A stretch of DNA of 64,000 nt from Lyophyllum atratum (lineage: Eukaryota > Basidiomycota > Agaricomycetes > Agaricales > Lyophyllaceae), in assembly GCA_014905825.1 (NCBI GenBank), contig JACGCN010000042.1:62001-126000 (forward strand), given 5' to 3'. The first letter of the stretch is position 1; the number at the start of each line of letters is the position of its first letter. Made by a program: the position numbers and the translations under genes. Positions 10,463-21,615 of this stretch are shown in pieces. The notes under the pieces were generated by a model. It saw only the letters and a program-made list of their open reading frames with translations, did not search any database and was not told the origin of the DNA.

Positions 10463-11204
10463 CGAAGTCCTTGAAAAGAAAATGCTTCTAAAGAGCGATC
10501 ACAACAACCATCAGAGGTGGGCGCTGATGAGGAGAAGTCTATATCATCGAGTCGGACGAGATGAGTTTCGCCAGATATTATACCCATCGAACGGGGTGTA
10601 TAGTAACGGTGCGTGCCCAGCTGGTGGATTTCGGAGTCCTGGAGAACTCAGCTTATCATGGTTGTACGGCATAGGACGTCTTCCCTCTTCCCACCAAACT
10701 TGGGATTCGTGGTAGGGTAAGCGACCTGGATATGAGTTCGCTACTTACGCACTTGCACCTGCTGACTTCGTTGTCAGTCGAATCACCCCGCGGGGGGGGT
10801 TGAAACGTGTTTTGAAGCTGCGGAAACGTCAACGACGCGTCTTCTTTTCGTGTATGACGTCTGGATTCCACATTCGCCGAGAGATGTCGTGGCTTCGCCG
10901 CCCTTTAGATGCTAGGACCCTCCATCAGTCTTCAACTTCTCAACGCCTACCATCATATCAGAGGGGTTGTGTAGGGTCGCAGTCCCGTTGCCGTGTCACG
11001 TAATGGCCACGGCTTAGGATTGTGCCCAGATTGTGCCCCTGACGATTTGTTTCATGGTGCACTGGCTCGTGTTGGAACAACTTGCTAACCATTGAACTCT
11101 CCCTCGAAATTCACATGCACAGACTTATCCCTACTGTGCAGGGATGCGCTGGTACTATATGATCTAAGAGGTTCGAATCTACTAAGTAACTCTCATCATA
11201 AGCT
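10463..11204. other. LINE 5' flank and glycosyltransferase promoter
   Basis: This stretch holds the unresolved 5' end of the LINE on the left and the upstream region of the glycosyltransferase gene on the right. A G-run lies near 10791-10799. No coding region, RNA gene or copy of the sequence flanking the LINE tail was recognised. Confidence 0.4.
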
Positions 11205-13300
11205 ATGACATCTTCCAGCGCATCACATTTAGTTCTGGCATCGTTTCCAGGCTGGGGTAAGGAAACTCTGTCGTTTCCATTGTTTCAACGCTTCGCTGAT
11301 TCAAGGTTATGTTCAGGCCATGCCAGACCCCTTTGTGTCCTCGCTGCGCGCCTCGTTTCCGAAAGCGAAAACGTCTTAGTGACTATCCTGACTGTCCCGC
11401 ACATCCTCGATAAGGTTCGGTTCGAAATCGCTAGGCAATTTGAAATCGGATCTGCCGCCCTCCAGCGCATTAGGTACCAAAATTCGATTACGCTCTGTGG
11501 CTTCTTTGCTTACCATTTGTCCACCTGGTAGAGTAGTTTCTATCTATCAATCCACCGAAAAGGACTCGGATATGGTAAAGGTCCTCGGACTATTTGCTGG
11601 TGCCTACCCAGCCGCATATGAGACTCTCAACAAAGCGCGCCCTATTACATGCTCGACCACAGGCACGACCTTCGAGGCCGCTCCTGCGCCCGTCGCAGTC
11701 ATTCTCGATGTACGTGGATAACAAGGCACTCGGTGACCAGTGCTGAACCGTGGTCCATTTCCAGTTCTTCGCCCTCCAGCAGTTCCAAGCGACTCGGGCG
11801 TTGACTGGACGTACCGTACCCATTATAGCTTGGGCGACCGGCGGGAGCGGGACCCTCATCCGTTCCTGGGGCCCCGAGTCCATGGGAGGACTTGGTGATT
11901 TCGGTGCGAAGGTCGATGCGGAAGCCTCCCGCACCAACAAATCACCGACTGAGGTTGGCGAGCAGGTACTTACCATTCCAAACGATTCGTATTTCGACAG
12001 AAGTTCAAGCCTATGCCAGCTTTATAGACATACAGAGGGGAGTGTGATCCAGGTTCCGGGGGTTCCTGCTATGTATGATTATGAATACTTTCCCCAGAAG
12101 GTACAGCCAATATCTTGGGATTTGCAAATGGTCGCTGAGTCCCAAACATCAGCTCCCTCACAACTTTCCGGTGTCCGTTCTCATTCGAGGTGGTCGTCAG
12201 TGAGTTGTTCTTGAATCTTGATTGCCCGCTCGATGTCTCTAACAGACGTAGGACCCTGATGGACTCTGAAGGGCTTTTAACGGCGTCCGCTGATGCGTAC
12301 GAAAAGGAGTCTTTGGACGCGGTACGGACATGGTTTGGTGAACTCCAGAAGCCGGTGTTTGCTGTAGGGCCACTGCTTCCAGCTGGATATACTTCCACCC
12401 AATCCGACGTCAATGAGAGCAATGCAAACGTTCAGGTATTTTTGGAAGATGCCCTGAAGAACCACGGGCAACGCTCTGTTCTTTTTGTGAGAGATCTCTT
12501 CCTTTGCTTTAAAGAACTCTTGGGCTCATGGTTTCCAGATCTCGTTCGGATCCCAGTTCTGGCCTTCCTCCAATACAGAGTATATCGAAGAGCTTGTCGA
12601 TGTTCTGCTCTCGAAGCAATTCCCCTTCGTGCGCATCTTAGAATCGATTGATTATTGTATGGACTGATCTCGCCATTAGATCTTATCCCATGCCTCGTCC
12701 TATGCCACAATCCCAACGGAGTTATCACAGAAAGTGCAAGCCTCAGGTCTAGGACTCTTGACGAAGTGGTCTCCACAACAATTTATCTTGAACCACCCAG
12801 TTTGTATATACCATTACCCCTGCTGGACACTATGTCTAATCCGAATACCACAGGCAACCGGATGGTTCCTCACTCATGGAGGCCATGGAGGTGTCATGGA
12901 GTCTCTTGGAAGCGGTATACCCTTGTAAGTATCGTCTTTCGCTGTCCGAGACGTCCTCAGATTAAGCGGAAGCCTCGTCTAAAGGATCTGCTGGCCTTTC
13001 ACCGGGGACCAGCCTACTGGTGCAGCCCATCTCGTGGAGAATCTCAAGGTCGCGTTTGAACTCATCGAGGTGCGGACTGGGGTGGCCCTCAAGCCATCCT
13101 ACAGGAACGGACAGACACCCAAGGGCACCCGCGAGGCGGTGGGGGATGAAATTCGACGTGTGCTTGACGCGTGCCGTGGGGAGAAAGGGGAGGAACTGAG
13201 GAAGAATGCTGAGCGGCTGAAAGGAGAGTTTTCTGCAGCTTTGGAGGAGGGTGGGACAGCTAAGGTTGCCCTCCGCAATTTCTTGGAGAAGTTTGCTTGA
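11205..13300 (+). CDS. UDP-glycosyltransferase, GT1 family
   Basis: Predicted to transfer sugar from a UDP-sugar to a small lipophilic acceptor; the acceptor is unknown. The gene starts at ATG 11205 and stops at 13298-13300, and the frame can be followed across about nine short introns. Exon joins give FPGWGHARPLCVLAARL (N-terminal His motif), VVSIYQSTEKDSDMVKVLGL, LQQFQATRALTGRTVPIIAW, SVIQVPGVPAMYDYEYFPQK and LLTASADAYEKESLDAVRTW. Further on come SVLFISFGSQFWPSSNTEY, ILSHASSYATIPTE, KVQASGLGLLTKWSPQQ and the sugar-donor (PSPG-like) motif TGWFLTHGGHGGVMESLGSG ending ICWPFTGDQPTGAAHL. Every join needed uses GT-AG, so I read the gene as intact. No signal peptide or C-terminal membrane span is visible, suggesting a cytosolic enzyme. 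Confidence 0.87.
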
Positions 13301-13617
13301 AACGATGGCGTTTCCGTCTACAGAATGGTTCAAAGCAATTGTTCTCTCTGTAATATGTTCTCAGTGTTTCATCCGGCTTTATGCAAGCGAGAGCCCACTG
13401 AATCGACAACTTGGCTTCGGACAGGAGTGAGGAATTGGTACAGGAGGGAGAAATTCGGACATACGTGAATTCCGATGAATCACTCTCCTGTCCCTTGGAC
13501 CACTGACTTTACTGACTCTTCATATGAGCTCCAATGCTTCCAAATAGTAAAAGCTACATATTGTAATATTGAACCTATCATTCTCCTCTTCGTCGTTATA
13601 GCACTCATCCCAGCTCC
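13301..13617. other. Intergenic, convergent ends
   Basis: Short spacer between the stop of the glycosyltransferase and the stop of the secreted-protein gene on the other strand. It is AT-rich towards 13550-13570. Nothing else was recognised. Confidence 0.4.
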
Positions 13618-14801
13618 TTAAGCACCAGTCGCAGCAATACGGGCATCAACATCAGGCTGTGTCGTGCATGTAATGGACTAGAGAGCGCAAGGCATCAGCA
13701 CACATCCACACAGCACACGAAGCGGGACTCACTGTTCCAGGCTTGTTCACAAGTGGGAGGGCCGCGCAGATCGTGCCGCCGGCACATTGGGTGATAACAA
13801 ACTTCCCGCCGACGCACTGTGCAAAGCCGCCGGCAACACAAGCTTGGTCCCCGGCGTTGCAGGGCGACGCAGCTGTGAGTGTTGCAAACTGGGCGTTCAG
13901 GGCCTTGGCATCTTTTCCATTTTCTGCGATCATAGCTCGTCAGGCAATGATGTAAAACGAGATTTTCGGTGGCAACGTACGGAGTGCGAAGCCTTTCGCT
14001 GGGGGTGCTGCGGGCGAGGCAGGAGGTGCGGGAGCCTGAGATGCAGGAGACGGTGGTGCTGATGCAGGTGCAGGTGCAGATGCAGCATTACTGTCAAGCC
14101 AATATCGTTAAACATGAACGATACACCGAGAATCAAAGTGCGTACCCGGCACCAGGGTTCTGGACCAAAGTGTTAAGCTGTACACCATCGGGCACAGGCC
14201 CATCAGTCTTTGCTGGGCAGGACCCTGCAGGATTTACAGCTGCAACTCCGAGGGGGAGGTTCCCGGTCTGATCGCCGCTAAACTTCGCGAAGTTCGACCC
14301 CGCAAATTGGCAGTGGAAGAGGCCGTTGAGCTCGACGTTCTTGGGTGCAACCTGGCAGTAGGGGACCTGGAGACTGTCGGGCTGCGCGGGACCGGAAGAA
14401 TGTCAGGGACCAGTCAGGGATCGGGGATAAGGGCACATACAGCATTGCGAGGCTGCTGAACGAATAGCTGCGCAAGCCTTATCATCTCGGCGTCGTTGTT
14501 CAGGGTCTTCGCGAGGGAGACCATCTGGTCGGCCGCGTCCTGCTGGTCACAATTCTTTCCTGCGGCCAACAAGCTCGTGAACGCAGTCTGCGAGATGGGA
14601 TTGCACTTCTGGGCGCCTCCAGCCGCAATCTTCACTGCTGGTCAGGTTCGGTCGAGACAATAGTAATATAAAACCTACGCAAGCTGCTTCCCAAGCTCTC
14701 GTCGATTCCGAGATTGTTTGAGCAATACGTTTCTCGATCGGTGCCGCGGACGCGAAGGTAACGAGGGCCGAGAGGATGAAGACGGCAGAGATTTGGACCA
14801 T
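13618..14801 (-). CDS. Secreted protein with Ala/Pro linker and CBM19-like C-terminal domain
   Basis: The ATG at 14801 opens a signal peptide, MVQISAVFILSALVTFASA, followed by a dibasic site (APIEKR) that suits Kex2-type processing. Exon joins give CVAVKIAAGGAQKCNPISQT, a helical segment with DAADQMVSLAKTLNNDAEMI, and a central part around VPYCQVAPKNVELNGLFHCQ. A linker made mainly of Ala and Pro follows. The C-terminal domain is ACVAGGFAQCVGGKFVITQC then AGGTICAALPLVNKPG, and ends DARIAATGA with TAA at 13620-13618. The Cys/Gly pattern of the last domain resembles chitin-binding CBM19 modules of fungal secreted proteins. Function is unknown; binding to cell-wall chitin is inference. About four introns. 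Confidence 0.65.
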
Positions 14802-16682
14802 ACTGATAACGAGGGGGGTTTGAAGAAGAAAACTTGAGAATATTAACAAAACGTAGAAGGAAAGTGGAGTGCTGGAGACTGCAAGAGCGCTAGGCCCGGA
14901 GAAGAATAAGAAAGAAGAGAAGGAATGGAGAATAGAGACCCAGAAGCTATGTATTCTGGACTTTATATGGCTCGAGAAAGCCGAGGTGGGCGGTTGATCC
15001 CTACGCGTTGACAGTATCCATCAAGCTCGAGCACAAGGTGTTCATGGTGATCAATCGTATTGGGAAGGAGCAGCGAAAAAGCCACATGTGTAATAGCCAC
15101 AGTCGTTATGGAGTTCATCATCGGACGCGACTCCACCTGTTATGAGGAAAAGGGCATCGAACGGGGGCAGTGACCAATCAGACATTTTCTGAGCAGCCAC
15201 CTGTGTAAGTTGCGTGCTACCGAAACCAGCAAATAGTAGTCACTCTCTACCTTGAATACACGGTGTATCGGGCGCTGCGCACAGAGGAAAGATGTTTGGC
15301 CATTTCTAGGCTCGTGATAATATGTTTGATGCAGCATGGAGAACGGACAGGTCTTCGAAAATTTGGGTAAGCAGGGTGGCGTAGTAGTAAGTAACCTGCA
15401 TCACGATGGCGAGAAACCGGCTGCCATTTATTCCGAGGTCACCGACGGCAGGCGGAAGGGCCGGCGATGCGAGAAGCCAACGCTAGCCAACCCCGCGACC
15501 GCGATCATTCTCGGTCAAACACGGTGACGACTGTATGTACCGGTTCGGGAGGCGGGGCACTTTGACATCATGATAAGATTGCAAGCGCGATCCTGATGGT
15601 ATGAGTGTAGGTCATGTTTATCAAGATGCTGTGCATAGTTACGATAATGAACTTGTACTGAACGACTGTTCGCTCAACGATGAACCAGGAATCGTTGCTG
15701 GCAATGCAAGTCGAGATGAATTCCTGCCAACAAGGAGCGGAGTGTCACGAGGCTGGACGTTCGCAGACGTCCGCACATCGCAAAGTAAACGAAGTCGATC
15801 AACAAAGCCCGCTATTTTATATAATGATTGTTGGTGCCATGATGAATCTGGTGGATGACACGCCAGTACTGGCTATGAGAAGATGAGAGAGCATGCCGGG
15901 CGCAATGTCGCTGATGCTGAAGCAACGCAATGCGCTCAGTTAATGTTAAGTTTTCCTATAGAATGATCAGAGCGTTTTTAGACCAAAGGGTGGGTAGAGC
16001 TTGGGTAGAGCGGAGACGCATGATTGTACTGATTAAACTATTCGCGCTCCCAGTCAGTCACGATCCCGGAAGATCGCGTAGTACCAGCGACCTAGGTAGA
16101 AGTGACAGTCCCGGTGTTTGACTCTTTTTGTTCAGATATCCAAATGTCGTCCTATCCGGCGCCGGTGAGTATGCCGAGGTGCTGTGGACGACGTTGGTCG
16201 CCTGGACGCTAAATGGTTGGTTCGTTGCTCGCTATTCCGCACGTGCTCCCTGCGCGACCTCACAGATAGGTTTAAATTCGAACGGTTGCGAACGTCAGTA
16301 ACTCCGTGGCACAAGAAAGCTGCTCGATCCTTAGTTTACTCGCGAGTTCAGAATCAGTTCACCCCATAGTGGACAAGTGTACAAGAGCGGAGGAGATATG
16401 CAAGAACGGAGGATACCAAGGAGAGACGTGACGGAGGAGGAACTAGCATTTTTCGCAAGTCCGATCCACAAAAAAATGGATTCTCCCGCCTCCGAGAGTC
16501 CGAGTCCGAATCTCCGAAAACGCACATAAAAAGTCGCCAAAACCAAGTCCCTACACACTCGACATACGGTGAAGGCCGGCCAGTATTGAGCTTTTTGGAC
16601 TTCTTATGGCACTGATGCATCAGTCCGCTGTCATATATGTCCTCCAGTCAACACCCGTGGTCGGCGGCGATGTATAGTTAAA
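14802..16682. other. Gene-poor region, no gene supported
   Basis: About 1.9 kb upstream of the secreted-protein gene. Near 16144 there is an ATG followed by a good donor (ATGTCGTCCTATCC, then GTGAGT), but I could not find a second exon that continues a recognisable protein. Remaining ORFs are short and uninformative. Confidence 0.35.
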
Positions 16683-17452
16683 GTCCAACTTCTTCTACCT
16701 ACCACAATCATGATCAGAAACGTACGTTCGAACCCATCCTTCTCATTCCCTCGCTCTTCATCCTTCTGTTCCCAATCCCTCCGTTCTGGTTCGTGGGCCG
16801 AGGCGCGATACGGTTCATCGTCCCCACGGATCGTCTTGAACTAGACTGCCCGAGGTTGCACATCACTGATTGTAGCCCCCATCATGCATGGTCTCCGACA
16901 CTTGTTTCCGTATGGATCCTCTCAAGCCCCGGATACTTCAGACCGTTATTCCTGCTTTATCCAGGCATCAAAAACAGAATCTGTCATGGAACACTAAAAA
17001 CCTGTTTTCCAGGGACTGCTCCCTCACCAATCTCGTCGTAAGTACTGTTTTAGGATAGCCTCGGGCTGACAGTGTTCCCGCGTGGTACCCATCTCCGAGC
17101 ACCAACACCGAGTACAGAAAGGCCCACACGACGACGATCCGTACCACATCTAATCAATCGTGGACACTACTATCTGCCTTCGGCCCCAGACGCATCTGTC
17201 ATCAGAACGGTCGCCCAGTCCGTATGACTCTGAGCCCATACATATCCATGATTTGATATCTCTCTTGGATGCTGGGGAGCTTGCCACGCGAGACACCATC
17301 GCCCTCATCAAGTTTATATGACATTTTGATGTCCCGCGCCGAAATCTACGCGAGATATGCACTAGAAGCCGATGGCGTTGTGGCGCATGACCTGCACGGT
17401 CATGGGTACGCCCAGGGGATGTCAATGCTCCTAAACCGTCTAAACGCCTGAT
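16683..17452 (+). other. Possible degraded coding fragments
   Basis: Several neighbouring pieces look protein-like but lie in different frames. One reads HDLISLLDAGELATRDTIAL at about 17251-17310, then a TGA. The next frame reads SRAEIYARYALEADGVVAHD, then LHGHGYAQGMSMLLNRLNA, with a stop at 17449-17451. I see no splice signals that join them. It may be the remains of a gene, or chance. No family was recognised. Confidence 0.2.
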
Positions 17453-18329
17453 GCCGGTATGGTAGAGTCTAGATTGGCATACGTATACAGATTGGGATGA
17501 CGCAAGAAAGGGTAAATAACAGCTGATGGAGAAGGGAAGATCGTGCCGATGGCGTTTACAACATAGTTATATAGGGAGCCAGGGCAGGGAAAAACATAAA
17601 TGTAAGCAGGGAGGAATTGTTCCCGCATCCTTCCCTAGAGCAACGGCGCGCGAGCAGACGGGCCGAGAAAGGTACGCGCGTTGAACGGTGTTCAGGTTGC
17701 GGGGAAGACGGCGATGATGGCGGTGTGCAGCGGTGATGATAGAGAATGATGGTAAGAACAGCAGATAAGCAAGATGAGCAACGGAATCGGAACGATCATA
17801 CGGAACGATCGAACTTGGGTAGGAGGTTTTGGGCGTCCTGACAATGAATACTGGGCCCTCGATTGGACCCTGACGCGAAGACGTCACGAATATAGGGGCG
17901 ACGGGGAACTTCATAGCATGATAGTCCGTATCTAATTTCATAAGCGAGCGTCAATATCTTTCTGGGCACCACGAATGATTGTGGCATCAACTCACGTTTT
18001 TGCTCACGATCGCACTGAAGCCGCAGTTCCGGTAAGGGGTTGAATCAAGCAATGCATTGGATTGTTCGATGCGGGGCGCGCAGAGAAGGTGACGGGGTTG
18101 CGATTGGAAGCAGATAAATGTATCGTCAATGGAAGAGGGAAAACAGGACATCATGAGCATTCTGGATATCGTCTCGGAAGCCACGTGGAAGCAAATGAAA
18201 AGCAATGAAAGAGCAGACAAAATAGAAGAACCCAAGGGTGGGAACGTGGATAGTAGTAGATGGTGTGATAAATATAGTTTGATGAAACACGGAATGCGGA
18301 TATATCGGAGCGCACAGGTAGGGGGAGGG
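17453..18329. other. Region downstream of the Galpha gene
   Basis: On the minus strand this follows the inferred Galpha stop codon at 18332-18330. ORFs on both strands lack motifs. It probably holds the Galpha 3' UTR; nothing else was recognised. Confidence 0.35.
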
Positions 18330-19994
18330 CTATATGAGAGCCGCCACCTCAAGATTCGTGCGAAGGACGATGCTAGCGTGAGGCGAAGAGAGGCCATTAA
18401 GCGTACGGTTGGCGGAACAAAGGACGACGAGCACAAAAGGGTGGGGGAAAGGATAAGAAAATAAAAACTCACTCTGTGAAGTCAAGTCAGCATTCGGAAG
18501 TTACGTCAAGAAGTCAAGAAGTTGACGGACCTTCAACTGCAGCCATTACAACCCGTAGCATAGCGGTATCGGTGGCCGTCGTTATACTACGAGCGCCGTT
18601 AGTTCACCGGGGAATAGGTAGCACAAATTGGATCGAAAGCGTACTGAATGTAGATTTCTCTCTCTTTCGATCTGCCGGCCTTCTGTGCCAACTTCGCAAA
18701 CCTGCGCTTGAAGTAATCACGTCCTGCACGGATATCGCCTGATTCTCCTTCGAAATCCTGGAACCGTCTTAAGTCTCATGAAAACGCCAAGGATGAGAGA
18801 CCTACTGGGAAGAAGTTCTTAATATCTGACGTTGGAATCTTTTTCTCGAAAAGGTCGTTTTTGTTCAAGAACAAAATCTGTCAAGGAAGATGAGCTGATC
18901 TTGTCCGACGTTCGGCATATGAATAACGGACAATCGAAGTCTGCTTGAACCACTGTGAATGACATATTGAATCCCAGATGGTCATTGCGTCTTGCATTTG
19001 GTTCTGACCAAGGCGAATGTAAGTTTGAGCCACGGATACAATAAAATATACGGACCGCATCCCGATCCTCAACAAGGCACTGATCATATCCACTCAAGCT
19101 GACCAAAAACAGGATACTCGTCACATCCTGGAAGCAATGTATCCATTTCCGCCGCTCGCTCTTCTGCCCACCCACGTCCACCATTAGCATCTCATGGTCG
19201 CGAAGCGTAAATGTCGTCTCTGTGATACCGATCGTCCTCGCCCTGCAGCGGATGATATCCTGCTCCACTGGAACATACGCAGGGTCGAATAGCCGATCTA
19301 GCGACGAGAAAAAGTATAGCAGGCTAGAGGATTGTCAGGACAAAAAGAAGCGCCAGGGCAGGGTTCGCAACGTACTTTTCAGGGAGGGCAGCCTCATTTC
19401 CTCGCTCCCACGCTTTTTGGACATTGGGGTCTTCCCAGAGGGACTTGAGGGGCTCGTAGTATGACAAGGGGAAAGCCTCTCCGTCACGGAGATCTGTAGC
19501 GTTTTCGATGAGGTCTAGATATGGTATGTTGTCTTCTGCCACCTTGAGCTCCATGTCCTCCATTGCGTCGAGAAGGTACTTCATCCCTCGGGTTAGGTTG
19601 TCGAATGTTAGTTGTCGGTAGGATTCGATCTCTTGTGTCGAGAACGGTAGTTTGTGTATCAGTCGCATTTGCTGTTGCTGCTCAGCTAGTGCGATGGATG
19701 CAGATAACGCTACTCACTTTGAGAATCGTCGACTTTCCAGAGTCTCCGGATCCCAAGAGAAGTACCTGGGGCCAACCATGTGGTCAAATTCTTCAGACGG
19801 GCAATAGACAACATACTTTGACCTGAGTCGCCAACTTAGCTTTCGCCTGCGCAGACCATCAGCATCAACAAGAGCCGCATGGAAATAGCTCGCTCAAGAC
19901 GCACCTCTTTCAGCTGCTTCTCCGCCTCCCTATGCATGTTCTTGTCGAGCTCAGTGACCTCGGCACCTGCAGGCGATGACATACAGGACCCCAT
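18330..19994 (-). CDS. Heterotrimeric G protein alpha subunit
   Basis: A GTP-binding switch that couples 7-TM receptors to downstream signalling. ATG at 19994 gives MGSCMSSPAGAEVTELDKNM, with Gly2 for myristoylation and Cys4 for palmitoylation. Motifs in order: P-loop LLLGSGDSGKST (Asp where Glu is usual), switch I RCRARTIGITETTF, switch II MLMVDVGGQKSERRKWIHCF, FLNKNDLFEKK (NKxD), DYFKRRFAKLAQKAG, and EIYIHITTATDT (TCAT box). After VVMAAVE the reading frame fails unless the next Asp codon is assembled as G (18531), A (18473) and C (18372). This gives DIVLRTNLEVAALI and TAG at 18332-18330, exactly the usual C-terminal length. The terminal helix contacts receptors, so the splice matters for function. 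The C-terminal ALI lacks the Cys targeted by pertussis toxin. Subclass not resolved. Confidence 0.9.
18473..18473 (-). other. Inferred single-nucleotide exon (A) in the Galpha gene
   Basis: On the minus strand, exon ...GTTGAAG ends at 18531. A 57-nt intron (18530-18474) runs from GTCCGT to TTCACAG. The single A at 18473 is followed at once by GTGAGT, which opens a 100-nt intron (18472-18373) ending CACGCTAG. The last exon starts CATCGTCC. G+A+C makes the Asp conserved at this point in Galpha. Inferred from sequence only. Confidence 0.6.
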
Positions 19995-20884
19995 GATGGC
20001 AGCCTTCTATTAAGACTGGGATGTAGGAGGTGAACGACGATGGTTGAACGGGCCCTTCGCGATCCGTGCGAGCAGCCTTGATGACTTCAAAGTTTGATGA
20101 ACACTGGTGAGACTCCCGGGCCGGCGGTGTACTTGGCTACCAGTACGATCCACTTAAACGAACCAGAACAAGGAGAGTGAGGGAACCCGTGAACAGCAAG
20201 GAAACGCGGAGGAAACGGGATAGCAGACAGCAGGAGAAGTGGTGGGAAGGGAGCGGGGCAAACGCTTGCCGCGCTGACGGCAGTTAGTGATCGTAACAGC
20301 AATCTTTCGAAATTCCGCGCTGTCAACACGGATATACGCTTCTGTTTAATTTATGTAACGCTCCTCTACCATCAGATTAGCTTGATCCTACCCGCGAGGG
20401 ACCTTGGTGAATGACCTCAACATGCTCAGGTAAACGTTTACTCATCAGATATGCATCAGATACCACGCCTCTACGTACGGATCTCGAGACTCGGTATCAG
20501 CAAGAAGGCTGGTTGATTTCGCGTCTTCGGGGTAAGAGGGGGGTAAGTAAATACACAACAATGGGCCGACGACGCATCTGTCATATCCATGTCAAGGTGA
20601 GCGACAAGCATGCAACCGGGCGTTGATAGCGCAACACTGACCGAGTCGTACACCGGTCGTACACTTATTCCGCCTAGGCAAGTACAGGCATTTGATTTGT
20701 ACAATGAATCTGATAGGAGCTCTTGTGCCATGTGAGCAGAGCTAGCATCTGCTGATATGTGATTATCGACAATCATACTTCGAGGCTGAAGCTCATGATG
20801 ATCAGGGACCATCGAAATGAAATATTTCGTCATACATGGTATATTACTTCTTCGACCAAGACAAGACATTATGCGGTGGAGTAA
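19995..20884. other. Galpha promoter and flank of a truncated LINE
   Basis: This is the upstream region of the Galpha gene. Minus-strand ORFs here lack motifs. No core promoter element stood out. The right edge is where similarity to LINE ORF2 begins. Confidence 0.35.
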
Positions 20885-21615
20885 CGTCTTTGCCTCCGAA
20901 GTTTCTCTCGTCGCCAAGCGACACCTCATTGACCTCTGGAACTCCTCCACTAAGTTGGTGTTCCAAGTCGGGAACCACGACGTTACCACGTACCGTCTGC
21001 AACCCTACCTGCGACTTCCTAACCCTCGACACCGTGTCGCCCTTACCCGTTTTCTGCTATCAGACCACTGCACTAGCAATTGAGCAGCTTCGTCGCCACG
21101 TCTCAGGCCGTCCCCATATTGAGCGACATCGTCGACTGTGCCGTTTCTGTAGATCTTCCGTGGAGGACGAAGTTCATGCTCTCTTTGCCTGTCGAGGCCA
21201 CCCCGACCTCAGGCCTCTGCGCCGAGAATTTATACACACCGTCCTACAGTTACGCCCTGACCTCCTGCTCTCATATCAGTCTCCCCCTGCATCCCAGTTC
21301 ATTGTTCACCTCGTCAGTGACCGTACTTTATGCCCTCTCTTCGCTGGCTACATATACGCCATCTTCACACTCTTCGATAGCGCTCCTCTTTTCCTACCGT
21401 CTGTGCCTACGTGACTCTTTCTTTTTGTTCATGACACATCTGCATCCGTTTCCTACACTTGCGCGTAGCCACATTAACCCGTGCGATCCCGTACATCATA
21501 GCGGCAATGATTGGTTAACGCCCGTAGCGTACACTTGATGCACGTACGTAGCACGGACCCCCCACATGTTCCACCTCGGGACCGCCCGTGGGTAATATCA
21601 CTATCACTATCACTA
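20885..21615 (+). pseudogene. 5'-truncated, frameshifted LINE copy
   Basis: The sequence matches the C-terminal part of the LINE ORF2 at 5261-5800: HLIDLWNSSTKLVFQVGNHD, then the zinc knuckle LCRFC...HALFACRGHPDLRPLRREF. The frame is broken near 21070 by one extra base between TGC and CTAGCAATTGAG; after it the frame is open to a stop at about 21414. The 3' UTR is only about 200 bp, against about 480 bp in the full element, but its last 110 bp and the ATCACT tail (21593-21615) are shared. Protein differences are many, so this is a related older family member, not a fresh copy. Its tail runs directly into the palindromic element at 21616. Confidence 0.85.

Noticed and set aside
10463..10800. 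Search for a target-site duplication of the intact LINE
   Set aside because: No copy of the sequence left of the tail (AGTTCAAAGGAATCA) was found near the presumed 5' end, so the insertion limits stay open.
11205..13300. First read as a glycosyltransferase pseudogene because the frame changes many times
   Set aside because: Every change of frame falls on a usable GT-AG intron and the joined protein has all family motifs, so the gene is read as intact.
11205..14801. Possible secondary-metabolite cluster (glycosyltransferase plus secreted protein)
   Set aside because: No synthase, P450 or transporter nearby; neighbours are a LINE, Galpha and housekeeping genes.
18330..18540. Galpha first read as C-terminally truncated (stop after VEE or VEGPSTS)
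   Set aside because: A downstream exon encodes IVLRTNLEVAALI, an exact Galpha end, and can be joined through a single A exon; truncation is now the less likely reading.
20471..20989. 172-codon minus-strand ORF next to the truncated LINE
   Set aside because: Part of it is antisense to LINE-derived sequence; the rest has no motif. Considered chance.
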